From Galeruca laticollis (Eukaryota; Arthropoda; Insecta; Coleoptera; Chrysomelidae): a stretch of 64,000 nucleotides of DNA. Location: positions 83,325,139 to 83,389,138 of the forward strand of contig OY998180.1 in NCBI GenBank assembly GCA_963921935.1. Direction: 5' to 3'. Each line of letters starts with the position of its first letter. The first letter of the stretch is position 1. The notes beneath the pieces are model-generated. The model ran no database searches. It was given only the letters and a program-made list of their open reading frames with translations, and had not been told where the DNA came from. This document shows positions 22,373 through 33,712 of the stretch, piece after piece. Made by a program: the position numbers and the translations under genes.

Positions 22373-25300
22373 TGTTACTAGTTCTCGGTAAACATTGCTA
22401 AATATCAAGAGAAATGACAAAATCGCTCAACATAGCTTATATGGCATATATCGACCAAAGAAAACTCGACTTTGTTATGCCCAAAATCGATGCATTTGTC
22501 TGAATCATTCTAGAAACTTGCAATATTGGCCATATATTTCTTATTATTGTAGATATCGTTGACATCTACATATTTATTGCTGGGTTATATCTATCTAAAT
22601 GTTGGTTGATGTTACTAGTTCTCCGTAAATAGTGCTAAATATCGTGAGAAATGACGAAATCGTTAAACATAGCTAGTTATATGGTATATAACGAGAATAG
22701 TTGGGTTGGGATATCAAAAGCTAGACTTAGTTTTGCTCAAAATCGATGCATTTGTCTGAATCGTACTAGAAACTTCCAATATTAGTCATTTATCTGTTAT
22801 TATTGGTAGATCTCGTGAACATCTACATATATAATGCTAGGTTGAATCTATATAAATGTTGGTTGTCACTGATTCTCGGTAAATAGTGCTAAATATCGAG
22901 ATAAATGACTAAATCGCTCAACATAGCTAGTTATACGTCATATAAAGATGGTTTCTTGTAAAAGCTGGACAAAGTTTTGTTCAAATATTGTCCTTATAGT
23001 TGTTATAATTGACAGATATCGTGGACAGCTACATATATAATTCTATGTTGAATCTATCTAAATGTCGGTAAATGTTACTATTTCTCGGAAAAAAGTGCTA
23101 TATATCGGGCGCAATGACAAAATCGCTTAACATAGCTAGTTATATGTCATATGAAGACAAAAGATGATTATTGTAAAAGATGGACTTAGTTTTGCTCAAA
23201 ATCGATGAATTGTCAAAAAACTTGCAATATTGGCCATATATTTGTTATTATTGGCAGATATCGTGAACATCTACATATATAATGCTAGATTTAATATATC
23301 TAAATGTAGGTTAATGTTACTAGTTCTCGGTGAATAGTGCTAAATATCGGAAGAAATTACAAAATCGCTCAGTAGACCTAGTTATGTCATATAAAGACAA
23401 AAGATGGGATAACCAAAAGTGGACTTAGTTTTACTCAAAATCGATGAATTTGTATGATTCGTCCTAGAAACTTCCAATATTAGCCATATATCTGTTATAA
23501 TAGGCATATATCGCAGAAATTTACGTAAATAAGCTACATTAGGTTGAATCTATCGTTGCTTAATGTTACTAGTTCTCGGTAAAAAGTGCTAAATATCAAG
23601 AGAAAGGACAAAATCGATCAACTTAGCTTATATGGCATATATCGACAAAAGAAAACTGGACTTTGTTATGCATAAAATTGATGCATTTGTCTGTATCGTT
23701 CTAGAAACTTGTAATATTGGCTATATATTTCTTATTATTGGTAGATATTGTCGACATCTACATATATAATGCTAGGTTGAATCTATCTAATTGTCGGTTA
23801 ATGTTACTAATTCTCGGTAAATAGCGCTAAATATCGAGAGAAATGACAAAATCGCTAAACATAGCTAGGTATGTGGCATATAACGAGCAAAGATGGGATA
23901 ACAAAAGCAGGACTTAGTTTTGCTCAAAATCGATGCATTCGTCTAAATTGTTCCAGAAACTTCCAATATTAGTCATATAGCTGTTATAATAGGCATATAT
24001 CGCGGAAATTTACGTGAATAAGCAAGATTAGGTCGAATCTATCGTCGCTTATTGTTACTAGTTCTCGGTAAACAGTGCTAAATTTCAAGAGAAATGACTA
24101 AATCGCTCAACATAGCTAGTTATACGTCATATAAAGATGGTTTCTTGTAAAAGCTGGACAAAGTTTTGTTCAAATATTGTCCTTATAGTTGTTATAATTG
24201 ACAGATATCGTGGACAGCTACATATATAATTCTATGTTGAATCTATCTAAATGTCGGTAAATGTTACTATTTCTCGGAAAAAAGTGCTATATATCGGGCG
24301 CAATGACAAAATCGCTTAACATAGCTAGTTATATGTCATATGAAGACAAAAGATGATTATTGTAAAAGATGGACTTAGTTTTGCTCAAAATCGATGAATT
24401 GTCAAAAAACTTGCAATATTGGCCATATATTTGTTATTATTGGCAGATATCGTGAACATCTACATATATAATGCTAGATTTAATATATCTAAATGTAGGT
24501 TAATGTTACTAGTTCTCGGTGAATAGTGCTAAATATCGGAAGAAATTACAAAATCGCTCAGTAGACCTAGTTATGTCATATAAAGACAAAAGATGGGATA
24601 ACCAAAAGTGGACTTAGTTTTACTCAAAATCGATGAATTTGTATGATTCGTCCTAGAAACTTCCAATATTAGCCATATATCTGTTATAATAGGCATATAT
24701 CGCAGAAATTTACGTAAATAAGCTACATTAGGTTGAATCTATCGTTGCTTAATGTTACTAGTTCTCGGTAAAAAGTGCTAAATATCAAGAGAAAGGACAA
24801 AATCGATCAACTTAGCTTATATGGCATATATCGACAAAAGAAAACTGGACTTTGTTATGCATAAAATTGATGCATTTGTCTGTATCGTTCTAGAAACTTG
24901 TAATATTGGCTATATATTTCTTATTATTGGTAGATATTGTCGACATCTACATATATAATGCTAGGTTGAATCTATCTAATTGTCGGTTAATGTTACTAAT
25001 TCTCGGTAAATAGCGCTAAATATCGAGAGAAATGACAAAATCGCTAAACATAGCTAGGTATGTGGCATATAACGAGCAAAGATGGGATAACAAAAGCAGG
25101 ACTTAGTTTTGCTCAAAATCGATGCATTCGTCTAAATTGTTCTAGAAACTTCCAATATTAGTCATATAGCTGTTATAATAGGCATATATCGCGGAAATTT
25201 ACGTGAATAAGCAAGATTAGGTCGAATCTATCGTCGCTTATTGTTACTAGTTCTCGGTAAACAGTGCTAAATTTCAAGAGAAATGACAAAATCGCTCAAC

Positions 25301-26680
25301 ATAGCTTATATGGCATATATCGACAAAAGAAAACTGGACTTGGATATACCCAAAATCGATGCATTTGTCTGAATCGTTCTAGAAACTTGCAATATTGGTC
25401 ATATATTTCTTATTATTGTAGATATGGTGGACATCTATATATTTAATGCTGGGTTAAATCTATCTAAATGTTGGTTGATGTTACTAGTTCTTGATAAATA
25501 GTGCTAAATATCATGAGAAATGACAAAATCGCTCAGTAGACCTAGTTATATGTCATATAAAGACAAAAGATGGGATAACCAAAGGTGGACATAGTTTTAC
25601 TCAAAATCGATGCATTCGTCTAAATTGTTCTAGAAACTTCCAATATTAGCCATATAGCTGTTATAATTGGCATATATCGCGTAAATTTACGTGAATAAGC
25701 TAGATTAGGTCGAATCTAACGTCGCTTATTGTTACTAGTTCTCGGTAAACAGTGCTAAATATCAACAGAAATGACAAAATCACTCAACATAGCTTATATG
25801 GCATATATGGACAAAAGAAAACTGGTCTTTGATATGCCCAAAATCAATGCATTTGTCTGAATCGTTCTAGAAACTTGCAATATTGGTCATATATTTTTTA
25901 TTATTGTAGATATGGTGGACATCTACATATTTAATGCTGGGTTAAATCTATCCAAATGTCGGTTGATGTTACTAGTTCTTGATAAATAGTGCTAAATATC
26001 GTGAGAAATGACAAAATCGCTCAGTAGACCTAGTTATATGTCATATAAAGACAAAAAATGGAATAACCAAAGGTGGACTTAGTTTTACTCAAAATCGATG
26101 ATTTTGTATGAATCGTCCTAGAAACTTCCAATATTAGCCATATATCTGTTATAATAGGCATATATCGCAGAAATTTATGTAAATAAGCTACATTAGGTTG
26201 AATCTATCGTCGCTTAATGTTACTAGTTCTCGGTAAACAGTGCTAAATATCAAGAGAAATGACAAAATCGATCAACATAGCTTATATGGCATATAACGAG
26301 AATAGTTGGGTTGGGATATCAAAAGCTAGACTTAGTTTTGCTCAAAATCGATGCATTTGTCTGAATCGTACTAGAAACTTCCAATATTAGTCATTTATTT
26401 GTTATTATTGGTAGATCTCGTGAACATCTACATATATAATGCTAGGTTGAATCTATATAAATGTTGGTTGTTACTGAATCTCGGTAAATAGTGCTAAATA
26501 TCGAGAGAAATTACTAAATCGCTCAACATAGCTAGTTATACGTCATATAAAGATTGTTTATTGTAAAAGCTGGTCAAAGTTTTGTTCAAATATTGACCTT
26601 ATAGTTGTTATAATTGGCAGATATCGTGGACAGCTACATATATAATGCTATGTTGAATCTATTTAAATGTCGGCAAATGT
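22360..26680. repeat. Satellite array, ~245-bp units, right arm (inverted)
   Basis: This is the reverse complement of the left-arm array, with CAAAATCGATGC recurring at the same spacing. It is longer than the left array because a block of about five units was duplicated in tandem. Unit order otherwise mirrors the left arm. Confidence 0.9.
22910..25287. repeat. 1,189-bp direct tandem duplication within right arm
   Basis: The stretch beginning ACATAGCTAGTTATACGTC occurs at 22921 and again at 24110. The copies run about 22910-24098 and 24099-25287 and are almost identical; one visible difference is TTGTTCCAG against TTGTTCTAG. It is a recent unequal exchange in the satellite. Confidence 0.88.
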
Positions 26681-26887
26681 TTAATTATATATGGTTGCTT
26701 CTAATCTTGTAATTCCCTGTTCTCTGTCTAAAGTGTTGGAAAATGTGTGTTTTAATCTCTTATCTGGACAGTTGATGATATCTATAATATGGTGTTAACA
26801 CCAGGACTGGTTATTTGACAAATAAATTTGTTGTATATTTTAACCCTCGCGTTAGATGTAAGCCACGTAAGGCAATCAATTCCGACT

Positions 26888-26937
<50 letters not shown>

Positions 26938-27342
26938 TACAATTACGTTACAATTCTCCCAATATATTCCATGTTTACGAAAGTTAAAGTTACTTGTTAA
27001 GTAGTTTGTCATTTCTTCTTCTTTCTGGAACACCCCACACAAGTCTTGAGTAATATTGAGGTCTAGTCGATAATAGTCTTCTTTTTGTAATTGTTTTAAT
27101 AATTCGAGTAATTCTTTTAACAGTGTTTCCACATTTACACCTGCTAGTTCCACTTTAAATGGTATACATACAGGTTTATCATATTTTTTCGTAATTCTTT
27201 CCATACTTTTCCCAAGAACTTCTCGAACACCTTTGGCCTTCTGATTAACGCTGTGCAAGAAGAAGGGTAGCTTGGCTTTAACTCCATGTCTCGCAGAAAC
27301 AAGGTCACCAAATTTTCCTCGAAGGCAACTGTTACCGACCAA
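26681..27342 (-). pseudogene. Unrecognised protein gene, right-arm copy (frameshift)
   Basis: This is the mirror of the gene at 18365-18988. Here the frame is open past the position where the left copy has a stop (Gln retained), for about 186 codons, with a much longer Asn run from an expanded microsatellite at 26883-26938. It then loses about 14 bp after ITSPGVN, relative to the left copy, and goes out of frame. The two copies therefore carry different lesions, and the ancestral gene was longer than either. Function unknown. Confidence 0.5.
26883..26938. repeat. (ATT)n microsatellite
   Basis: About 18 ATT units, reading as polyasparagine in the minus-strand frame. The left arm has only 5-6 units at the matching place. 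Confidence 0.95.
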
Positions 27343-27354
27343 TAATAACAGAGT

Positions 27355-27790
27355 GCCCTTATGGCGTCTTTATGTCGACACCCTGTATATCGAAATAATC
27401 TATAACGCCGTTTGTTCGATTTCAATCCGACCAATAATAGCAGAGATACATTGTAGCGCCCTTATGGCATCTTTGTACATCCTGTATAACGATCGAACGT
27501 GTCCAATGACATCCTATATATTAATCGTCGTCGTAGTAGCCTAATGGCGATTTGGTACATCCTGTTTTGTTCGATGAAAATCCAAGCAGAGTGCCCTTAT
27601 GGCATTGTCCACACCCTGTATATTGATTGTAGTAACGTACCTAACACCGTTTATTCGACTTCAATCCGACCAATAACAACCTGTATATAAACAAATAATC
27701 TATAACCTCGTTTGTCCCATTAAAATCTAGCCAATAACAACGGAGATATATCGTAGCGTCTTTATGTCAACACCCTGTATATCGAATTTT
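27355..27790. repeat. CAGGGTGT-type tandem repeats, right arm
   Basis: Inverted partner of 17885-18350, with ACACCCTGTATAT, GCCCTTATGGC and TCCGACCAATAATA recurring. A few units are shortened relative to the left arm. Confidence 0.8.
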
Positions 27791-28089
27791 AGATTACATC
27801 ATTCAACGCTGTAAAAATTATTACAATGAGAGAGATCTATTTCTATAATATTTCTATTAATAGACGCTTTTGATTTCACTCGTATATCGTTAATTTAGTT
27901 CCTATGGTCTCTTGAATGAGAAAAACGGAAAAACTCGTTGATAAGCTTGGGTGTTTATCGGCTAACATAATTTGGAATCTTATGTTAATATACACCTTGA
28001 TTTCGTTCGTCGTGAATTTCTAAGATAATTATTTAAATTTCATAACTATTCTGTCTCTTTATAAAAAGTAACGTTATTGATTTCATTCC

Positions 28090-28526
28090 TCAGTTCGAGA
28101 TTTTAACAATGTATGGAATTTCATTGACACCTAATACAAAACTAGATGTACTACATATTTGTGATAAGAAACAAGAATTGGATTTAGAGTTAGAAATTTG
28201 AAGCCACTTAAGAGACCCACAATATGAAGTCTTCAAAGAACAGATAAATCTAGGAAGTTCTCCACTTTCAAACTGTCTTCTTAAGTAGTAATTATAATGA
28301 TCAGCAGATATAGTTTCCTTGGTTTTATATATCATTGCACAGTTATACCGATCTTTACTTTTTTAGTAAATTCCTTCAATTTGCGTCTATACTCTTCTGA
28401 TAATAAATAACAAAAATCATAAGCACTTCTGTAACCATTGCGCATATCCAAAATAATGTTATTTTTCTCTCTGCCCATCCAACTGATGCGTCGCTTGCCC
28501 AAAATAATACCATAACGACTAAGCAT
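28090..28526 (-). pseudogene. Unrecognised ORF pair, right-arm copy
   Basis: Mirror of 17140-17576, with ORFs 28332-28526 and 28090-28335 overlapping by 4 nt in the same way. The first is identical at protein level; the second differs at two residues (P/L and F/S). Such close agreement over decayed genes points to recent origin of the palindrome or to gene conversion between arms. Confidence 0.5.
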
Positions 28527-28810
28527 TAAACATATTTTATGACTACACCCTGTATATAAGAAATATATACCTATTCCACAAATTTATAACACCCTTATTG
28601 CATATTTTTGGTACATTCCGTATATAAAAAAGCTCTATCACCACAACGATTGATCTATGTTGACCAATAATAACAGAGATAAATATCTAATGCCCTTATG
28701 ACGTTATAAAAAATATACTACGTCTTTTCCATAATTATTAAAATGTAACGAACGCGCGCGCACATGTTTTTATAATTCTTATACCTACATCTCGCAATTG
28801 ATTACAACAT

Positions 28811-28895
28811 TATCAAATGGTGTAGTAGGAATACTCGCAGACATAATAAATTCGACGCTGTGGATACGGTGGGTTCGAATCCCAGTCGAGACGAA
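28811..28895 (+). other. tRNA-like sequence in right arm
   Basis: TGGTGTAGTAG at 28818-28828 fits the Pol III A box and GGTTCGAATCC at 28872-28882 is a perfect B box. A TT(A)-rich anticodon-loop-like segment ATAATAA lies between. The acceptor stem is missing, so a functional tRNA is unlikely; a Pol III promoter of SINE type is possible. Confidence 0.55.
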
Positions 28896-29448
28896 ACATT
28901 TTTTATTTAATTAAAAAAATATATTCGGTGCTTACATCACAAAAAATTACGTCACATTATCCGAGAGCGAAAAGAAAATCTACGGGATAAAAAATGGACG
29001 GCACCACTATAGAATTCTACAAAAAATGACATACGCCATCTAGCGATAGAAATCTACAATTACACGATAAAAAATGGCCGACTTCGACCCCTCCCCTTAT
29101 GACGTCACGGCACACCAGCGCCACCGTCACTTCCGGTAAGCGCGCAGCCGGTCAAGAAATCCAACATGGCCGACTTCCGCTCTAGAGCCCTCATAGCAGA
29201 TCTACTAACAGGAAATCATTAAAGTCCTATTATTTACACTAACACGACAAACACTCATAATTTAAGAAGATCGGTGTATCAGTCATACGGTAATGACAAA
29301 AGTATTAGAATATTTTGAGGTTGTTTTGACGTTTGGTACCATAAACGAATGCGTGAACGGATTGACACATGTGGATGATCATATTTTCGGCTATCCGTGA
29401 AACGCACACGTACGTCCGTGATCACGGATGCATGTGGATCCAGCCTAA

Positions 29449-30450
29449 GTCTACAACGCAGTTGTACCATAGAAAAAATGACATACCACATAAATGGACA
29501 AGGTTAAGTTTGACTAGCAAACGCTAAATGTCCCAAATGATATGCTCGTTGGGTTAGATTAACTGATATCCTTTTATATACGCGAGCGTAGCGTAAATAT
29601 ATAAACAAGGCTAATTGTTAAAGATGAAAATATGATAAAATTACTATTGGGCTGTATTTCTAGTAGTTAAACAAAATATAGCACATCATCAACGCATATA
29701 AAGAAAAAGAATTTATAAAGCTCCTACCTGGTGAAGCTGTTTTGCACTCCGTATCCAGGCGCCTGAGAAGGTTGAAGATATGTTTTTTGGTACACCTTTT
29801 GATACAATTTCGTCCAAACAATTTTACCAGTTTGCATCGAAAATTAATATTTACCGTGCGTGTCGACGCTTTATCAACCATGCGCCAATGATGTGTTTAA
29901 CAGCAAAATTTAAATACAAGGGATTCCTTAACATTCACACAAAACGAATGTTTTTTAACCAAATGGAATACAAAGATTAAAAAAAATCCCAATGGCACAG
30001 GACTAATTGGACAGGCTTATTTCAGTAACATTTTTGCATAAAACCCAAAATAAAAATTAGATACAAAAGTAATAGCATGTTTTGAGATGTACAAAAAACC
30101 AAAGTAACATTTTGGCATCAAATCAAAAACAAAAAAAACAAAATTCTGGTTAATTTGTGAGTTTTCTTTAATAAATGTTTTAATGTACGATTTAGAGAAA
30201 AATATTAAATACAAAAGTTGTAGAACGTATTAAGGTCTATGAAAAAGCTCAGTAACTTTTTTGCGTCAAATGAAAAACAAAGGAAATACGATTTTTTTTC
30301 AAATTTGACAGGCCGCCATTTTGTTTTTAGTGGGCCGATTTGACTCATTAACGAACTCATCCAAGATTTTGGCCTAACCGATTTTTGTAGCGAGTTTGGT
30401 TTCGATCCATCAAAAAATACGCCCTCTATCGTGCTTACTAATTCCGTTAT
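29449..30450. other. No recognisable gene
   Basis: AT-rich with short unsupported ORFs on both strands. A CA tract leads into the TA repeat that holds the LTR element. Confidence 0.6.
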
Positions 30451-30451
30451 A

Positions 30452-30504
<53 letters not shown>
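30452..30504. repeat. (CA)n(TA)n microsatellite, left half
   Basis: A CA run continues into a TA run and is cut by the LTR element; the other half of the TA run is at 37593-37653. Confidence 0.95.
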
Positions 30505-30506
<2 letters not shown>

Positions 30507-32064
30507 CACATCCTCTATTTGAAATCTAAAGAACAAGTAAAACATAAGGAAATTTATTTAATTTAGTTGTCATACTCTCGATACACACTGTACTCTACGT
30601 AAATTCCTAAATTTTGAAAGATTCTGTAGAAATATCAAACATGACATTTCATAATTTCGATGACATTTGAGTAGAATATATCTAATGATAGATAGAACAT
30701 AATAAGATTTGGAGAAAATATTTGAAATTGTAAAATATAGAGGTCTCTGCTAGCAAGATTGCAAATGTAATAAAAGAATTTCAAAATCTCATTTGGTTAT
30801 TGAAAATTATAGATTAGAAACTTTTTCAAAAACAAGAAAAATCGGTAACCAACAGAAAGGAGAATTATTTATTTTGTAAAAATTTAGTCAGTAGCTTTTT
30901 ATCCTTTGAAGACACAACATCAAAATAAGAGTTGTTCTCGAATGTTTTTGGTAGATTGCATAAATTGCATATGATACAATCAGATAAATAACCTATATAA
31001 TAAATTCAGTGCGTACATAATTCGGAAAAGAATTGTATCGTAAAAGTGTATGTGGTTCCAGTTTTTCTAAATCGTATATATTTAGAAAGTTGCAGTATTC
31101 TAAATACGTTAGAATAAGTACGAGATTTCCTGATCCATTGGGTGAGTCCTCTCCAGTTTTAAATTTATTTCTCGAGAAATATCAGGCCTTAAATTCAATA
31201 CAGTTTAAAGATGCATCTATAGATAAGAAAATTTGAAATATACCAAATTTATTGATACCTATCATTTACAACATCAAGTGAATAGACCATTTTGAGCAGA
31301 AGTTTCGGTATTTGACATTGATACACGTCAAGTGTAAATTATTATTTGAACGTTTGATAATAATTCATTAGGTTAAATTTTAGCATAGTTGTATTCTAAT
31401 TTTAAGTTTTGTAGAGGTTACGACTGTTGTTCTCTTATCATAATTTCTGGGAATAACAATTTTGTTAATTTTGCGTATCTGATAGTATAATATATAATTT
31501 TGATTCTAACTACCTGTATTATTCATTCAGTATCCAATCTCATCGAACTTATTTTTTTTTACATTCATAAAATTTTCAATTTAATCAGTGACATTTGGTT
31601 GACATTTTTAGTGACAGTAAATTAGTACATGTCATAAAATAATGAAAGGGCCTTGTATTATATTGAATTAACAGTTATTTGAGAGTTTGATAATAGTGAA
31701 ACATTTAATTTGGAAATATCTTAAAAAAACAAATAAATTTGAAGAATTAATTTTGAACAATTATGATCTCACCCTGAGATAGGAGTAATAAGTTGATTGT
31801 AGATAAATTCATCTTTATATTAATATTTATTGGCGCCGGGCATATTTAATTTGACAATTACTGTCAAATTTGAAATTCAATACGTACTTAAGTGGTATGC
31901 ACAATAACTGTCGCTGCGACAAGATAGTATAATTTATTTACATATCGTAGGGCAATTATATCTAAAGAATTGAAATATTCGTGGGAAATTATATCCAAAG
32001 GTTTGAAAATATAACAATTGTCACCCAACGTGGGACAATTACAATTATAACATTGAATATATAA
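30505..32064 (+). repeat. 5' LTR
   Basis: Begins TACACATCC and ends GAATATATAA. It includes a 67-codon ORF (31033-31236) that is identical in the other LTR but has no features of a protein family. Confidence 0.9.
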
Positions 32065-32160
32065 CAATTTGGCACCCGAACGTGGGGTAAATACATATTA
32101 TTATACAATTATTAAAGAATATTCAATATATAACAATTTGGCACCCAAAACGTGGAGCTC
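32012..32160 (+). promoter_or_regulatory. Repeated primer-binding-site-like sequences
   Basis: TGTCACCCAACGTGGGAC (still in the LTR), TTGGCACCCGAACGTGGGG at about 32069 and TTGGCACCCAAAACGTGGAG at about 32142 are variants of one sequence. They resemble a tRNA-Lys-type primer-binding site. The one at 32069 follows the LTR directly and is the likely functional site; the others suggest duplication of the LTR border. The tRNA assignment is from general resemblance only. Confidence 0.5.
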
Positions 32161-32236
32161 GATTAAAAATTTGCATATAACTATAAAAATATAGAAATTT
32201 ATTACTATTATTACATAAAAAAATCAAGTATCGACC

Positions 32237-33709
32237 ATGGAAAGAAGAATGACATTAAGGGATGGTAAACAGGTAGGAGTTGAAAGTGGATCTGATGAAG
32301 AAAGGGAAGAAAGGAGTCATGGAAGAGGAGATTTTCAGGTGCAGTACTTAGAACAAAGAAGGGAACAATTAATAGAAGATAATCTTAAACAGAATGGAGG
32401 TGGAATGATACAGACTGGAAATATCGACTTTGGGGTGAAATTTGATGGAAATATAAATGTAATTCACCCAAAAGTATTTATTAAAATAATTAAAAGCAGA
32501 ATGAGAGGAATAAGAGACATTGTAGAAAAGAAAATTATTATCAGGGGAATGTTATGTGGACATGCTTTATTGTGGTTCTGCAATAAAGAGGAACAAATAC
32601 CTGATGTGGACGAATTTGAAAAACAATTTTTTAAATATTTTTGGGGAGAGATACAACAGGCGAGTTTCAGAGAGAAACTATACTTTGGGAAATTTGATTA
32701 TAACCAAAGTAAAAATTTCAATGAATATGCAATGAAAATGTATAACAATGCACAATATTTGGAACCAAGTATACGAGAAGAAGATATGGTTTTGTATATT
32801 TCCAGACATTTCGACCAACAAGTATCTGAAACTATTGGGATACAAAATATTAAGGCGATGGAAGGATTATCAAATTATTTACTCATACTTGAAAGAAGTC
32901 ACAATGACAAAAGAAATGAAATTAAAAATTCTAATGGAGTAAGGGGGAACAGAGAGGAATATTACAGAAGAGATATAAATAATACATATGAAAATAGAAA
33001 CTATAGAAACAGACAAGAGAGAAAGGAAAATACAACTAGCAATGACCAATTAATACAACTAATGATGAACATGAGCGAAGATTTAAATCGAAAATTGGAT
33101 AAACAAAATGAGAATATGAATAGGAAACTTGAAGAAAATAGAACAAATATGAATAGAATAGAAGGGAATATGTTTAGTATGCGGGGAGATATGAATAGTA
33201 TGAATGGAGATTTGAATGGAAAAATGGACAGACAAAATGAGAAAATGTTTAGTATGCGGGAAGATATGAATGATATGAGTGGAGATTTAAATAACAAAAT
33301 TGATACAATGAAGGAGGAGATTAAGGGAGAGATTAACAACATCACTCGAAACATGGACAGGCTGGAAAAGAAAATAGAAGAAGGAAAAATTGAAAATTTG
33401 AAGGAGATTAAGAAAATTAGGGAAGAGAATGAAGAATTTAGGAAGAAAATTGAAAAGGTGATAGAAGATATGAAGGGTCAGAATGAAAATTTGAGGAAGG
33501 AAATTCAAGAAAATGGTATTAAAATCAGAGAAGATATAAACAAGCAGGTGATAGAACAAGTTCAAGAATTAGGAAGATGTATCGAAGAAAATTTATCTGG
33601 AGCAATTCAAGTGGAAGTGAAGAAACAAAATGAGAATATAATTGAAGAGATACAGTCTGTTAAAGTACAAGGACAAACAAATGAGGAAATAGTGCAAATG
33701 TATGAATAG
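32237..33709 (+). CDS. Gag-like capsid protein with long coiled coil, 490 aa
   Basis: The start ATG is in good context (CGACCATGG). Residues 1-60 are charged. Residues ~62-220 form a retrotransposon-gag capsid-like domain: VKFDGNINVIHPKVF, GHALLWFCNKEE, EFEKQFFKYFWGE, FGKFDYNQSKNF and the helix DMVLYISRHFDQQV. Residues 230-265 are an Arg/Asn-rich linker, and 265-490 are a highly charged coiled coil with repeated phrases such as MNRKLEENR and SMREDMN. There is no zinc knuckle. It would assemble particles that package the element RNA. The ORF ends in TAG and the same frame stays open afterwards. Confidence 0.75.
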   Translation: MERRMTLRDGKQVGVESGSDEEREERSHGRGDFQVQYLEQRREQLIEDNLKQNGGGMIQTGNIDFGVKFDGNINVIHPKVFIKIIKSRMRGIRDIVEKKIIIRGMLCGHALLWFCNKEEQIPDVDEFEKQFFKYFWGEIQQASFREKLYFGKFDYNQSKNFNEYAMKMYNNAQYLEPSIREEDMVLYISRHFDQQVSETIGIQNIKAMEGLSNYLLILERSHNDKRNEIKNSNGVRGNREEYYRRDINNTYENRNYRNRQERKENTTSNDQLIQLMMNMSEDLNRKLDKQNENMNRKLEENRTNMNRIEGNMFSMRGDMNSMNGDLNGKMDRQNEKMFSMREDMNDMSGDLNNKIDTMKEEIKGEINNITRNMDRLEKKIEEGKIENLKEIKKIREENEEFRKKIEKVIEDMKGQNENLRKEIQENGIKIREDINKQVIEQVQELGRCIEENLSGAIQVEVKKQNENIIEEIQSVKVQGQTNEEIVQMYE

Positions 33710-33712
33710 AAT

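Larger units (their letters stand above)
15179..29177. repeat. Giant palindrome, foldback-like, arms ~5.76 kb each plus later changes
   Basis: The left arm from GAAGTCGGCCATGTTGG (15179) to about 22235 is repeated in reverse complement from about 22237 to 29177. Order in each arm, outside to inside: GC-rich terminal block with ACCGGAAGTGACGGTGGCGC, tRNA-like sequence, ORF pair, CAGGGTGT repeats, a longer ORF, then ~245-bp satellite units up to a central hairpin. Removing the 1,289-bp insertion with its 4-bp duplication from the left arm leaves about 5.76 kb; removing the 1,189-bp direct duplication from the right arm leaves about 5.75 kb, so the arms match in length. Long inverted arms built of tandem subrepeats recall Drosophila Foldback elements. 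No target duplication was seen at the outer ends. Confidence 0.9.
15033..29445. mobile_element. Possible PIF/Harbinger-like bracket around the palindrome
   Basis: GGCTGAATCCACATGCATCC at 15033 recurs in reverse complement (one mismatch) ending at 29445, and both copies are bordered by TAA (15030-15032, 29446-29448), the 3-bp duplication typical of PIF/Harbinger. The 146-bp left and 268-bp right flanks between these ends and the palindrome have no coding capacity. Either a small Harbinger MITE was split by the palindrome, or the palindrome travels inside it. The ends are clear; the family and the relationship are inference. Confidence 0.45.

Noticed and set aside
18990..26680. Regular repeats suggestive of a CRISPR array
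   Set aside because: Units are ~245 bp of continuous similarity without short repeats and unique spacers, in a eukaryotic context with no cas genes.
26860..26950. Polyasparagine run as a prion-like domain
   Set aside because: It is the translation of an expanded ATT microsatellite; the other arm has only five or six codons.
28811..28895. Functional tRNA gene (Ile or Leu)
   Set aside because: A and B boxes fit, but the acceptor stem does not pair and the anticodon stem has mismatches.
31033..31236. 67-codon ORF identical in both LTRs
   Set aside because: Identity is explained by LTR identity; no protein features.
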